NCBI GenBank assembly: GCA_033977485.1
Contig: CM066983.1
Location: forward strand, 113,622,605 to 113,686,604
Length of the DNA stretch: 64,000 nt
Direction of reading: 5' to 3'
Source: Hydrangea macrophylla
Lineage: Eukaryota > Streptophyta > Magnoliopsida > Cornales > Hydrangeaceae
Position numbers and translations under genes: made by a program. The notes beneath the pieces are model-generated. The model ran no database searches, was not told where the DNA came from, and saw only the letters and a program-made list of their open reading frames with translations. Shown piece after piece: positions 13,345 to 25,848 of this stretch; within the stretch, counting starts at the first letter, position 1; the number at the start of each line of letters is the position of its first letter.

Positions 13345-14895
13345 TATAGGGAGACACTCCTATCACAATCTCTCACTTCTTCTTCTTCTTCTTCATGTAG
13401 AAACACAGTTGGATATTAAAAAAAAAAAAAAGAGTTGGGAGATTTCATCACCAAAAGTACTCACACAACTAGCCCACAAATATCAGAAACTCTGTAGACA
13501 TACAAATATCTACACAGCACAAATATATATATATATATATAGATCCGGAAAAATACACTCGTGCATGAGTGTGTGAAAATTATAATGTTCGGGCATTGCA
13601 TGTACCAAAAACCTAGGAAAGCCGAAGTATATACAAGTATAGAAATAGACATCCAGAGAAGAATTATTTGTGAAATTCATTCTTCTCAGTGGTTAATAAG
13701 GGCAAAGTTATTAAGTCAGAATGGACGAAATATGTTCCTTCTTAATTAACTATGCTTTCTTTCACAAAGCTTCAATTTATATGTAATGGAAAATATTCTT
13801 TTTTCTCTAAATCATGGAGACAATAAATTATTCCTATGATGGTTTTATGTAGAGACTGGTAATTACATGTTTTTTTTTTTTTAAATGAAAAAAAACAACA
13901 TAATACAACTTAGACTGATGTTGGGGGCAGATAACATCCACAGAAACATTTGGTAAGGTATATCCACAAGCTATATTGCTATAGGCATTCACAATCTTAA
14001 CACTAAATCTAATGCTTCACAATCTTCGATAACATAATGCTGGAAATATTTCACAAATATTGCACATTATCAAACCAGTACTGCACAGATAATTAAGTTC
14101 ACATTTTAGACCCATTCTGTCATTGGCTACAAGGTAATCTGACATTAGTTTCTAGCTCAAGCGGAATTTAGAAACTCGTGTCATTATTACTATTGGGAAA
14201 TCACCATAAGGATATCTATAGGAATAGTAAGAGAGTTTTTTTAACTGGCAGTTTCACTGAAATTTTTTTTGAGGTTCCTAGCCTCTTTTAAAAAGTTTAA
14301 ATTTGTTGCTTTTAAATTTCTCTTTTTTTTCTGCTTTAAAGTTCATTTAACTTTTGAAAGAACTGCAATAGCCAATAAGATATGAAACAAGGACACGGGC
14401 ATGTCACCGACACGACAATAAGATGTGATGGAGAGTGTTCTGATGCCCAATTACCCACAAATTGATACAAACCCATGTGCAATCTTGATCCTTATAGTAA
14501 GAACCACTTGGAACACAGGATACATCAACTATGGAATGATAATACTCCTCAAATACATGTGTGTCTGTCTGTGTAGCAACTGAAATTAAGTGGAGTGTGC
14601 ATTTGAGTGATTGGCAGTGTAACTAAATCCTTATAACGGGTAACATTTAAACATAGATAAAGGTTTTCAGTCAACAAGTTGGTTGGTACTACGCCTATTA
14701 GTGCTATAAGGGCAGATAAAGAAATAGAAAGCTAGAGATATTCCATTTTCACTGACAGTAGTAAGGCATGTTTGAGCCACAAGCATCCATATTAGCTGAT
14801 ATGCCTAATTCATTCAATCCCTGGAACCTTACAACGGCAGATTCAAGCAATGTGGAGTATACTTGTTCCAAGACTCAGCATAACAGAGAAGGAAA

Positions 14896-14926
<31 letters not shown>

Positions 14927-15276
14927 TACAAAGAACCATCAACAAAAGACAGTATAAATTGCAACAAATCGGTCAAAATAAAGCCAAAAAGCCTTACCCA
15001 GACATGGTCTAATTGGGTGTTCGGAGACCACCATGATCCTACTGACAAGAGATCTTTAAATCTACATATGGATTGCAAATGACATAATGATCTTTCGAGC
15101 AGGTTTCCTAAAACTTCCCCCAACAGATAAAGACAGTCCAGAAGATATGTAAACAACAAAATATAACATGGATAAGATAAGTTAAACAACATATGAAAGA
15201 GAGAGCAACGTAAATAAGTCAAACTGAAAGGCCAGGGATAATACAACGGCACCAACCATTATTCCGAATGAAATTC
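13345..15276. other. 3' flank of the AS1 gene
   Basis: The stretch downstream of the AS1 stop codon (minus-strand reading) holds no second gene that I can support. The part next to the stop (about 14,900-15,276) is less AT-rich and presumably contains the 3' UTR. The open frames here of about 100 and 126 codons lack recognisable motifs and overlap on opposite strands, with a (TA)n tract inside both. From 13,345 to about 14,750 I see only AT-rich sequence, a TTCTTC run and a poly-T tract. Confidence 0.5.
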
Positions 15277-16347
15277 TTACCGGCCATTAGTCTCAGCGAG
15301 CCTGGGTCGGCAACCCACCTGCTCAAGAAACTTGGTTAGACGAAGGTGCTTTGAAGCCCACTGATCTGCTAATTTCTGCTCCTTGGCTTCTGCATCCCGT
15401 CTTAGTCCTGCTAACTGTTCTTTGTATTCAGCTTCGATCCTATCCATTGCGGCATTCTGTTCTTCCCTAAGTGCCTTCATCTTTGACTCTATCTCCTCCA
15501 TTTTCTCTCTCCTTCGGCACGCTTTCTCCGATTCCAGTTGTAGCTCCACCCTTCTCAACCTCCATGCAGCTTCTTTCTTATGCGCTGCCCAAGCACGCTG
15601 CCCTTCCTGCAACTCTCTGCAACATTCCACAAGCTCAGATATCACTAAGTTCTCCCCGCACGGAGGTGGTGCCGCCCGTTGAGGCGGAAAGCTGCCCGAC
15701 ATACGGGCAATGTTATCTGCTCCTCCTCTCTCCGGCTGCAGCCAAGGGATTGCAGAGGAGGGTGGAATAGTTGAGGGAGATAGGCTCAGTGTTACAGAAG
15801 GTGCAGTGGCATTGGTGTTTGAAAGCCATGGAGGAAGTGAATTTGGTGGAGGCGGTGCAGGTGGATCAGCACGAAGAAAACCTCCATTGGAGGTGGCCAT
15901 GACAAGTGCTTGGGGTGTTCGATTACGCTCGCTCACTAGCTTCTCAGCAAATGTCTCGAGAATCTGGTCGTATTTTCCCTCCTCAATTGGTTCAATAACC
16001 TTGTTATTCTCCTTTTGCTCTCTCTGTTGCTTCTCTTTAAAAACTTCCCACCACTTGCCTAGTCTCTTGGCAGTTCGGCCAGGGACTTCAGCTGCGATTT
16101 TCTTCCATTTGTTGCCGTGTTTTGCCTGAAGATGGATTACGAGACGCTGCTCTTCTTCGGTAAGGGATCCCTTTGTTATGCCAGGTTTTAGGTAGTTCTT
16201 CCACCTCTCTAAGCAGGATTTGGCGTCTCTGTTGAGGGGCGTGTTCATACGCTGTGACACAAGGTTCCACTCCCTTGGGCCATATTGCTTCACATACGCA
16301 CTTAACAGAGCATCCTCTTCAGATCGCCATCGCTGTCTTTCCTTCAT
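15277..16347 (-). CDS. AS1: ASYMMETRIC LEAVES1 / PHANTASTICA MYB protein
   Basis: A single uninterrupted coding exon of 356 codons. I start it at the Met of [12 protein letters not shown], the conserved family start, not four codons upstream. Residues 1-~105 are two SANT/MYB repeats with the family signatures [17 protein letters not shown] and [21 protein letters not shown] proline-rich middle ([13 protein letters not shown], then LSLSPS) follows. The last ~120 residues form a charged coiled coil, from [12 protein letters not shown] to [11 protein letters not shown]1 is known to act in the nucleus with AS2, repressing class I KNOX genes and setting leaf polarity. Length is close to the Arabidopsis protein (367 aa as I recall it). 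No frameshift or lost key residue is seen. The stop codon lies inside a GTAAGA donor-like sequence. Confidence 0.96.
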   Translation of the reverse strand: MKERQRWRSEEDALLSAYVKQYGPREWNLVSQRMNTPLNRDAKSCLERWKNYLKPGITKGSLTEEEQRLVIHLQAKHGNKWKKIAAEVPGRTAKRLGKWWEVFKEKQQREQKENNKVIEPIEEGKYDQILETFAEKLVSERNRTPQALVMATSNGGFLRADPPAPPPPNSLPPWLSNTNATAPSVTLSLSPSTIPPSSAIPWLQPERGGADNIARMSGSFPPQRAAPPPCGENLVISELVECCRELQEGQRAWAAHKKEAAWRLRRVELQLESEKACRRREKMEEIESKMKALREEQNAAMDRIEAEYKEQLAGLRRDAEAKEQKLADQWASKHLRLTKFLEQVGCRPRLAETNGR

Positions 16348-16397
16348 TTCCAGGTGCAAACACCATTGCCCATTGTCTCAAACTCTTCATAGTGTAT

Positions 16398-18939
16398 CTG
16401 ATACAAATGATGAAGACCGTGTTTGCTAAGAAGCAATCCCAGGTAATATTACAAACAAGGAAAAATGAATTGACAGCTCAAGCAACACAGACTACCAACA
16501 ATTTATTTTGGGAAGAATTCTAAAATTAGAATTAAGTCATCAAATTATTTTCAAAAAGAGTGACAGAGACAAAATGAATAAAAAAAGTCATTAATTTTGC
16601 CCCCACAAAATGGATCCCTTTCAATAAAGTGAGAGAAAAGGAGTGGAAACATAAAGAGATGCATTATAAAGTAGAAAATATTTGTCGAAGAGCTGAAAGA
16701 GTGATGGAATCCATCAGCTACACCACATCACGCCCTTGTGAGCAAAGCCTCATCAACTCATCTCTTACTTAAAAGAGGACGTAAATAGAGGTGATATTAC
16801 TAAAGAGTTGAAATTGAATCTAATGTACAGGTGGAAAATGAGTTGAAGATAAAGAAGATATACACAGTTTCCATATACAAGCAGTTGTTTAATTATGGGT
16901 GTTCAAAATCACCATGCACTTGACTGGTAGAAAAATGTGCCAAACTCGTATAGTCCTGCGGCTGGATGAGATTTATTGATATTGATCGGTCCTTGCATTT
17001 GTCTCCTAGTAAATGTTAGTTAACATCATATCTCACCAGTTTATGACCGATATAAATGACTATGAGGTTTAACAAACTCGTGAATTAAACTAATGATTTC
17101 TGATTTGTTGAACCTTTTCAAGGATAGTTACTATTAAACAAGCAGATGTAGTATCGGATGATTTTACACAGCGTACCACAGGTCAGATAGCAGTCAGATT
17201 CTACAATAGAAAACTGTGAGGTTGAACAATAAGGGCCTGTTTGGTTGTCCTTGAATGCAATAATTTCATTCTATCGTTTGTATAGAACTTTGCAAAAAAA
17301 AATGGTGAGCTTAAATGGTTCCATTTAGAAATAGGATGCTCAGTTCATAAATGATGCTTGCAATCATAAATTTTGGCATTCTAGAAAAAGGTAGAAATAT
17401 GGTGAAGTTTCCAGTTTTGATAAATGGAGTCATTCATGATGATGAATTTTGCTTCAAGTTTCAACATGAAATCTAAATGAAACTATTCAAATTCAAGTGA
17501 ATAGGCCAGACTCGAGTAAAAGAACAAATTAATACTCGAGGTTCGCAAGATTTTACAAAATCCATTGTAATTCCCAACTAATAAGACTTTGTTCATTAGT
17601 TTCTGCAGAAAATTGATGGCGTTGCTGGTATAGTGGTAGATCAACCAACACACAACAAGAACACTGGACTTGACAACATTCTGAGCACAAACCCAATAAC
17701 TTCAAGTATGAGCAGGACAAATAAAACAAATAATTTGGTATCAGATGGACGGTGGACTTGACAAGTAATGCATGAAACAAAATGCAAAAATGAAAAAGTT
17801 GGTTATTGACCAATGGGGTAAAAAGAAAATTAAACCCAAAGATTGAGACGGGCGGACCGTAAGACAGCAAAATTGTAAAAAAATTAGAATTTAGCCTACA
17901 AAATTTTAAAAATTGTAAATATTATGCATATTGCCCCTGCAAAATTCTGAAAATATTAGTTATGAATATGTAATTGTACAAATATAAAATAAATTTACAT
18001 ATTGACTCCTCTAAATTTATCTTTTCTTATACATATGCAACACTAATTGTAATCAAAGTTATCAAACACACCCTAAACTATCAATTGTGTCATGATATCT
18101 AAAGAAAGAGAAGTTGTAATAAATTTGCCGCATGTAATCAATCACACCCAAAATATTTGGCTAAACACCTTTTCTTTTCAACTCTAAGTTTAACCCAACC
18201 CAAATTGTTTTAATATCATCATAACTTTTACAAATTAAAATCAATGATCATCACTTATTATTGAATAAAAAAGTGATAATATACCGGCGGGGGCGTAGTT
18301 ATAAAAAGAGTCGGGAGAAAGTAGGATCAAAACCACTTATACAATATAGGAATTGCATAAAAATACCCCCCAGCATGCATGCTATAAAAATTTTTACATA
18401 AAAATATTTATACCCAAAAAAATTTCCTCACCCCCAGTAAACCTAGTTTCCTGATGGACCCAAGCCAATGAATAACATTGAGATTACATTAAATCTATGA
18501 CAAGTTTATACATCTATCGAGTTCAACAATTGCCTAGCAAAAAGGGACGGTGGTGAAAAATCAGACACAAGCATAGGCATAGCAATCGAAAAGGGAAAGT
18601 AAATCATTTCGCTTTCTTGCCTGTTACATATGATCCTTAAAGACGAACTACGTGAATATAGACTGAAGAGAATAAGAAATTCTATAATCTGGCACATTGT
18701 TTAGAGTACCATAACCGGTAAGTGTTGAAAGGACCAGAGGACTTGTACACCACATCACAATACAATAATCCCCTTTCAACAGCATCCGAACCAGTTCATC
18801 ATGTTGTTTATATACAGACACAGACACAGATAAATATATATATATATATATATACATATATAGCAAAAAAAAAAAACAAGTACAAAGCCCTCGAAGAAGC
18901 GGTGAAATGGCCAAAACGAAGAACAGAGAAAGCACTTAC
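16398..18939 (-). other. AS1: Probable AS1 5'-leader intron
   Basis: On the minus strand a good donor, GAACT|GTAAGTGC, lies with its exon ending at 18940. A plausible acceptor, TTTGTATCAG|ATACAC, has its exon starting at 16397, 50 bases before the AS1 ATG. AS1 genes in other plants can have an intron in the 5' leader, so I infer that this 2.5-kb gap is that intron. It holds no other gene I can support. It contains T-rich stretches, a (TA)n tract near 18836, and the sequence AAGGGCCTGTTTGGTTG at 17232, which resembles one end of a hAT-type MITE without a visible partner. Confidence 0.5.
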
Positions 18940-19110
18940 AGTTCTCTTCAAGAAACCAAGCATCTACAACGACGCATTTCCTGTTTGATAGCTCTGTGAA
19001 AAAGAGATGAAAATTAAAATCGAATTGATGAAGTTGCTGCACAGACAAACCCTAGAGCGAAAAGAGAGCTACAAAGGAGGAAGGGACACAGAGAGCAACG
19101 AAATGTAGAC
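18940..19110 (-). promoter_or_regulatory. AS1: Probable non-coding first exon of AS1
   Basis: The minus strand reads from a GA/CT-rich stretch (19119-19150, a common feature of plant promoters and leaders) through CTCTAGGGTTTGTC and AATTTTCATCTCTTTTTC into a consensus splice donor at 18939. No long ORF is expected in a leader. The 5' boundary is a guess. The assignment rests on the donor, the base composition and the distance to the AS1 start. Confidence 0.4.
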
Positions 19111-19116
19111 TATGCC

Positions 19117-19151
<35 letters not shown>

Positions 19152-19355
19152 GAAGATCTGACAGAGGCGGAAAAGGATGGCACGCGGGCGGGAGGGAGGG
19201 AGGTAGGGAAGAAAAGGCTAAGATGGAGATTTCAATCAAGGTCTTAGCTTAGCTGACGCATTTAAAGGAATGTGATTACGTGAGCTCCCTCAGGACGGAG
19301 GGTGTTTTTAGAGAGAGAAAATCAACCACCACCTACTGCATACTTCACAACCAGG

Positions 19356-19386
<31 letters not shown>

Positions 19387-19547
19387 CGCGCAATAGTGAA
19401 AGTGGCGTACGCTCGGTTTCAGCGCCTAAAATGCGCCACATTCCTTCATTTCGCGGCTTAATTCGGTTTTGTGCTTGGGATAATTAAGTTTCATACTTAT
19501 TGCTTTTTCAAATTTTAAAAAGTACGGAGTAGTTTTTTTTTTTTTTT

Positions 19548-20122
19548 GGGTAAATTACACAAACCTCAAAGAGCGTTAACCCCAAAATTAACATCACAAA
19601 ATGGACTAAGTGTTTATATTTTTAACTAAATTTAGAATTTTTGTCAGTTTTGAGTGAAATCATAACAATTCCATTTTAGTCCACAATCACAGGGGGTTAA
19701 GTGTCCACTTTTGAAGCATAGGGACAGGGGCGGATCTAGAAAATTAATACAGGGGGGCTTGATAGAGGTTTGTTCGGGTGAAAAAAAATTTGGACCTATT
19801 TATATATGTTTTGTGTATATTTTGTGTAGAAATAAATTAATGTTAAAAAAATTAACCCAAAAACATAAGAGGGAGGAGGGATTTTATAATTAGCACAAAA
19901 ATATAAGAGAAAGTGGGCTTTAGTATGACAATTTTATAATATTATGGGGGCTAATTGTAATTTTCAGGGGAGGCTAATGTAAAAAAAACTAACGGACCAT
20001 TAGGAGAGGGGGCGTTTTGTTACCTAATTCAAACCTCGAGGGAGGTCTGTGTAATTTTTGAAACAAGAGGGGAGGTCCGTGTAATTAAGGCAAACCTCAG
20101 GGGAGGTTTGTGTAATTTACCC
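19548..20122. mobile_element. MITE with GGGTAAATTACACAAACCTC ends
   Basis: The left end GGGTAAATTACACAAACCTC is matched on the right by GAGGTTTGTGTAATTTACCC, a perfect 20-bp inverted terminus. The insertion is in a poly-T tract (at least 9 T before, 7 T after), so the duplication cannot be delimited. The right arm holds three tandem variants of the terminal motif (GAGGTCTGTGTAATTTT, GAGGTCCGTGTAATTAA, then the true end). At 19730 it contains the single end CAGGGGCGGATCTAGA of another element family, suggesting a nested fragment. Confidence 0.75.
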
Positions 20123-20707
20123 TTTTTTTGTGATTGTAAAAATAAAAAGGTTGTCAATTTTCTTTTGAATTTTTTACAGCAACTCTTTAGAATGCAGAAA
20201 CCAACATATTTTAAAGTCGGATGCAATTCTTCACAAGATTAAGAACAAGATAACAAAATAACAATTTAAAAGTTTGGAGTAATGTTTTAGTGTAAGTTTA
20301 TAATGTTGAAAATATTAAGTAGACTAAAATACAAAATAACAATTTAAAAGTTTGGAGTAATGTTTATTTTTATTCTGTTGATGACTTTTTAATTTTTTTT
20401 TAATTATTGTTAATAATTTTTAATTTTTTTGTTGTAATAGATCGACTTTTAAATTTTATACTTAAAGTGGACTGAAATATAAATATTCCTTTCTACTTTT
20501 ACTTCTCCCACTCCGTAAAAATATTAAATGTAACGGTGACAACACATCATCGAGCACACGTGATGTCAACCAACTAATTATCTTTTCTTCCTAGAGTAAC
20601 ATGTATAAAGGAAATTATTCAGTATAACCATCACACCATATCAGTATATTGATGTAATGTAACATTTTAATCTAGACATTATATTTGCCCTGTATTTACA
20701 AAAGAGT

Positions 20708-20872
20708 AATATTTGAGACACAACAGTTCACACAACTTTTTTTACACAACCCAAAATATATGTCTATCTCTCTCCTGTGATGTTAGTAGACCCCACAGTA
20801 ACACAGGAGAAAGTAAATACATATTTTAGATTAGGTAAAAAAAGTTGTGTGAATAGTTGTTACCTCTTTCCA
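20708..20872. mobile_element. MITE, family A, diverged copy
   Basis: Inverted arms CACACAACTTTTTTTAC / GTAAAAAAAGTTGTGTG surround the family A centre (TATCTCTCTCCTGTGATGT .. CCCCACAGTAACACAGGAGA). It is homologous to the copies at 6155, 26213 and 27475. No clean target duplication was seen. Confidence 0.75.
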
Positions 20873-20955
20873 AAAAGAATCATGAGTAGATATACAATGT
20901 GGACTGTTACTCCGTAGAATGACCACCAAATCACCACCACACATATATATAGAAG

Positions 20956-21118
20956 CAACAATGCTACACACACTCCTCTAATTACATTCTAAATCACATT
21001 ATATACTTTAAATTCATGTATCTTATGTTTTTCAAAAAACTATGAACCCTGCGTGAAAAATTCACACAACTTGAGTGTAGTTTAGGGTGTAATTGGAATA
21101 TTGTGTGTAGTATTGTTG
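20956..21118. mobile_element. MITE, 9-bp TSD (ATATAGAAG)
   Basis: Ends CAACAATGCTACACACAC and GTGTGTAGTATTGTTG are inverted copies, and ATTACATTCTAAA pairs with TTTAGGGTGTAAT. The 9-bp duplication ATATAGAAG is exact at 20947-20955 and 21119-21127. The CAACAATGCTA terminus is shared with other MITEs in this window. It is non-coding. Confidence 0.86.
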
Positions 21119-21321
21119 ATATAGAAGACGGTGAAGATTGTAATTTACTGTGAACAACAAGCGATCATTGGTTTGAAAGTCGGACGGATGGGGGGGATGT
21201 ATTTCAGGAAGGGAATTTTACTTGAAGCCACCTGGGTCTGACAAGCGCGCGGTACAACTAAGAGCCACTCTTGGAAACTATGACCCGTGATGCACGTGGC
21301 ATCTATCTGGTTAATCAATTA

Positions 21322-21507
21322 GAGTAGTGTTACATACATATACTTTTTGACACACTTTTTAACACACAGCTTTAAATATATGTACCTTGTGCTATGTAAA
21401 TGGTGCATATAAAAGTGTAAAAAATTCAAACAGCACAAAGTACATGTGTTTAAAGCATAGTGTGTAAAAAAGTGTGTCAAAAAGTATGTGTACCAAACAT
21501 TTCCCAA
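21322..21507. mobile_element. Foldback MITE, GTGCTGTT-centre family
   Basis: The arms ACTTTTTGACACACTTTTTA and TAAAAAAGTGTGTCAAAAAGT are almost perfect inverted copies, followed inward by a TGTACCTTGTGCT / GCACAAAGTACATG pair. Related elements lie at 26408 and 28390. Flanks share CAATTA, but a full duplication is not clear. Confidence 0.72.
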
Positions 21508-22031
21508 TTAAGTAGTCCTCTTAGCGCATCAGTAGTCGTGTTAAATTGTTCGGTCCCATTTTATGAGTTCATTTTAATTATTTTTGACGTACATTTAATC
21601 AGACATAATTAGTAATGCATTTATATTAAAATAATAATAATAATTTCTAAAAGATTTACATTATTTTTTATCAAAGAAGTCAAAATCATTTTGAGACTAA
21701 ATAATTTATGAAAAATTAACAATTTCTTAGATATCTAGAAATTAGAATAGTAATATTACACTCAAAAAAGGGACAAAGAAAGTAGCGGAAATTAGAGTAA
21801 TTACCCTACAAGACGCTCCGAATGGTGAAATTGGCTGGAAAATTTAGGATAGTGTATAATATTGAAATTATTTTTAAAATTTAAGATAAACCAAATGGCA
21901 ATGAGTTGGCCGTCAATTACTATATCATTTCCTCACCATATGATAATTGCCTTATAGTTTGATAAGCTACACCATTGTATACCTTCCAAAACTCGTAAAT
22001 CGTACCACAACTTAAACTTACTCCAAAATTT

Positions 22032-22137
22032 GTTACACTGCTGCAATGTTCTTTGAGCATCTGCAATAAGTACAACAAACTTAAGCAAAACTTGCTTAAG
22101 TTTGTTGTACAAGCTGAGTGCTCTTGCAATAGTGTAG
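22032..22137. repeat. Long hairpin with perfect 19-bp inner stem
   Basis: The inner stem is perfect over 19 bp (22070-22088 against 22092-22110, sequence GTACAACAAACTTAAGCAA) with a 3-base loop. An outer, imperfect stem pairs the CACTGCTGCAATG region with CTTGCAATAGTG. It is either a MITE core or a transcribed hairpin; the sequence cannot decide. The part of the flank at 22,200-22,400 has repeated TGTGTGCCGTTTGGG-like phrases. Confidence 0.6.
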
Positions 22138-22863
22138 CTCTCAAACGGCACTCTCAAAGTCATTTGAGATTAAACAACAGCGTTTTATGTGCAATGCAAA
22201 CATTCACACACACGCACACACAAAAGAATTGCCCCAAACGGCTCACACTGTGCCATTACGGAGTTGGCGGCACAATGTGTACCGTGTGGGAGATTGGGAG
22301 GCTTTGTGTGTGCCATGAGGGAGTGAAATAGCATTGTGTGTGCCGTTTGGGCTCTCACGGCACGGTGTGTGCCGTTTTCCTTGTATAATAGTAAAACTTA
22401 AGCGAACAATAAACTTATGTTTCACTAAGTTTTGCTCCTTAAGTTTAATGTTCAGCCTACACCATTATATATGTACATAGTTAATTTTGGCTAAATTTGT
22501 TGTACAATGACTATGGGTGGAATTAGTTTTGGTTAATTGAAAGTTATTGCTACTAGCAATTATTGTACAAATATTTTGGTCAACGATTGAGTACTATATA
22601 ATTGCAAGAAAGTAATGTTATTCTTTTAAAAATAAAAAATTTAAGTATTTTCTAATATATGTGACAGTGCGTTTAATCGATTTTGGGTGTTTGATGTTAA
22701 AATGATCCTTCTATTAAGGAGAAATGTCCTCTAATACTTGTGTCAAAAACACTATTTAAATTTTTTTTAAAAAACATAACATAAATATTTACTCTTGCAA
22801 TAATGGAGGCTGAGAAATTCCATCCAGCGTACATTAGCATAGTTCTTTGGGACACTATTATCG

Positions 22864-23656
22864 TCAGGCTAAGACCATCTCCAACAATGGCAGCAAATTA
22901 TTGCACCAAAATTATTTGCTATGCCATGTCAGCAAAATGAGCTCCAAAGGGAGCGTCAAACAGCAGCAGCAACTTTGCTGCCCTTGTCAATTGCAGCAAC
23001 TTTGCTACATTTGCCTATTGCATCAAATCTATTTTTTTAGAATAAAAAATGTGGGGAAGAGAGAGAGAGGGTGGTTGGATGATTAAAAGTGATTAAAAAG
23101 TTTGAATATAAAAAGATGGAAAACTAAAAATATATTAAAATAATTAACATTTGGTGTATCCTTTAGAGAAGCATGTGTGTGTGATTCATGAGACAAATAT
23201 AAATTCTTGCATCAAATGAGTCATTTGATGTGTAAATTTTGTCTTCTCCTTTGGAGATGCTCTAAGACCATCTCCAACAATGGCATCAAACTAAAAAATG
23301 CAGCAACTTTGCTGCTCCACATCAGCAAAATGGGCTCCAAAGGGAGCATCAAACAGCAGCAGCAACTTTGCTGCCCTTGTCATATGCAGCAACTTTGCTA
23401 CATTTACTTGTTGCATCAAATGGATTTTTTGAGAATAAAAAATGTGGGGGAGAGAGAAGGAATGTGGTGGGATGATAAAAAGTGATAAAAAAAATTTGAA
23501 TATAAAAAGATGAAAAACTAAAGATACATTAAAATAATCAACATTTGGTGTATCATTTGGAGTGCATGGGTTTGATTCAAGTAACAAATGTAAATTCTTG
23601 CATTAAATGAGTCATTTGATGTGTAAATTTTGCCTTCTCCTTTGGAGATGGTCAAA
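22864..23656. mobile_element. Tandem pair of CTAAGACCATCTCCAACA MITEs
   Basis: Two head-to-tail copies begin at about 22868 and 23263, each opening with CTAAGACCATCTCCAACAAT. The first ends in CTTTGGAGATGCTCTAAG, which is also the beginning of the second. The second ends CTTTGGAGATGGTC. Both contain AACAGCAGCAGCAACTTTGC and are about 80-90% alike by eye. The GGAGATGGTCTTAG-type terminus is common in plant MITEs. Open frames of 79-98 codons inside are not genes. Confidence 0.78.
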
Positions 23657-23757
23657 GGCCAACATGATTTTTCACTGTCCCCCTCACTCTCTTTTATATT
23701 TCTCCCTCTGCTCCCATTTTTTGCAACTGCATCGACGTGACCACAGAGAGAAAACCC

Positions 23758-23761
<4 letters not shown>

Positions 23762-23803
<42 letters not shown>
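23762..23803. repeat. (GA)n microsatellite
   Basis: About 21 uninterrupted GA units beside AAACCCAAAAAGAGA. The CT-rich to GA-rich context at 23,690-23,830 resembles a plant 5' leader, but no coding sequence follows on either strand. Confidence 0.93.
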
Positions 23804-23807
<4 letters not shown>

Positions 23808-24642
23808 TGTCAGATAATGAGGGAAAATGCTTTCTAAGGAAAAATCCAGGGTGTGGAGCTTCACATGACTGATGACTTGGCTAATGAATGAATGTTTAGC
23901 ATCAAACCGTGTAAGTATATTACATATACATATAAAGTTGGGACATCAAGATAAATGGACCAACTAACGAGAAAATTCTGATACTCTATATAAATGTAAT
24001 ATCTATCTAGATCCTACTACTGAAAGCAGCTCAAAACCCTGGATCCTAAAACCCTATTACTAATCAGTGTTTGTGATCTGTAGGCCTGCTTAAAAAGGAG
24101 CTATAAGGGTCCTATATATACACACACAAGTAAAACAAAAGTACATAAAATATATACTTACATGTAAAACAGTTTAATGTCTGTATAGACTGTATATAAA
24201 GCATATATATATATATATATATCTAGAGATGATGATACGTGTTGATACTAGGGGATCTTTTTCTGAATTGGAGAGGGGGTGGGGGGGTGTTATACTACTG
24301 GTGGGATCCACTGGTGGGGAGGACTGTAGTCCGGGTTTCGCGGCACAAGGGGACGAGTCTGATGGGGACGAGACCTTACTGCACCCTCAGCTGTGTCAGT
24401 GATACGTTACGTCTGCTTTTCTTTCTTCTTCCCCTCTCCCCTCTCTCTCAATCTGCCCTTTCTTTACTTCCCATAGAACAAAAAACCAAAAAAAAACAAA
24501 AAACCCTAGGACCATCTCAGATGTTAATTTGCCCCTAAACTAGATTGATATTACAAGTGTTCGAACTTTTTTAATCTCTCCTTTTTTTTTTTTTTTTTTG
24601 CAAAAATGCTACAGCAGCTACATTCATACCAAATTTCACAAC

Positions 24643-24776
24643 TAGAGGTGGACACGAACAGAGCTGCTGAACAAAGGCTCGAAATTCGGCTCAGCTAGAC
24701 TCGACTCGCTCATTTGAGCTCGCGAGCTCGTAAAAAAGCTCACAAACAAGCTCGGCTCGGCTCGTATCCACCTCTA
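24643..24776. mobile_element. 134-bp hAT-type MITE, 8-bp TSD
   Basis: The ends TAGAGGTGGAC and GTATCCACCTCTA are inverted. The 8-bp duplication TTCACAAC is exact at 24635-24642 and 24777-24784. The interior is built of GCTCG and CGAGCTCG repeats (GAGCTCGCGAGCTCGTA near 24716-24732). Terminal TAGAGGTG and an 8-bp TSD are hAT characteristics. Confidence 0.88.
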
Positions 24777-25405
24777 TTCACAACTAACACATCCTATAAT
24801 CCCTTGATTTCTGTAGATCCCGTGTAAGACCCATGTGGAACCCACAAGAGGTCTACTGAAATCAAGGGTCAAGATTAATTGGCGTAGAATTTGGTGTGGA
24901 TGCAGCATTACTATTTTTTCTGATATAAAAAATGAATTAATCTCTTCGCTTCGGGATATTTACCAGTATTTTGTACGATTTACCTAATTACTACGGAGTA
25001 TTTCATTAAAGTAAAATTGGGGGCAAACTCCAGCTACATGCATCAATCTCACTACATATGCACCAATTAAGTCAAGAAGAAAAACTAGTTTGTATGATCG
25101 ATTCAAACCCACACTAAATTGAAAATATTGTGTTCATCTTAGGCCCGTCCCTCTCAACTGTCTTACTTCTGCCCTGGAGGTTGGAGGTTTAGAACCCGTG
25201 AACTCCCTTAAAAAAAAGGTCAAAAGCCGTAAGCAACTCGACTGGCCAGTAGTTTTTGTAAGTTATTACTCCATCTCTTCAAAAGAGTCTTTTTGATAAT
25301 TTCAACTTTTTTAAAAAACTTTTTCCCATGGTGATAAAAGTTTAAACTTTTTTAAAAAAAATTCAATGTCATTAAACAAAAAATACTTTGGAGAGCTTAT
25401 ATAGC

Positions 25406-25848
25406 AAAGGGTAAATATACTTATATCCCTGTGGTTCAGACTAAAGTGCAATTGTGATTTTTTTTTATCCAAATTAACAGTTTTACTCTTGGGGGTCCTC
25501 ATTTAATGATTCTTTTTTGGCCATGAAGTCATATTAAAATAAAAATAAGTCATAAAATCATTTATTTGAGTTATGCACATTACCTAAACCAAGAAAATCC
25601 TAAAAAAATGTCAAAGATTCTTTCTCACCTAATTCAAAATCATATATTTCTCTCTAAACGAATTGCAGTAAACAAATTTCGTTGGTAACATTGTTATGAA
25701 GACTAGGGGTAATTTGGTTATTTTAGCTTGCTCCATTAACAAATTTGATTGCATTTTAGTCCGAACTACAGAGGGTATTAATGCCAAAATTTAAACTATA
25801 AGAGTAAGTGCAAATCGGCCAAACCACAGAAGCTACAATAAAGGTAAA
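25406..25848. mobile_element. Degenerate GGGTAAAT-type MITE
   Basis: The left segment GGGTAAATATACTTATATCC..CTGTGGTTCAGAC is loosely matched by the reverse complement of CCAAACCACAGAAGC..AAAGGTAAATT. Inner pairs (TTAGTCCGAACTACAGAGG) suggest a second nested copy. No target duplication could be read. It is related in its ends to the element at 378. Confidence 0.45.

Noticed and set aside
14875..15255. Open frame of 126 codons downstream of AS1, minus strand
   Set aside because: Overlaps an opposite-strand open frame, ends in a (TA)n-encoded Tyr/Ile run and resembles no known protein; more likely AS1 3'-flank.
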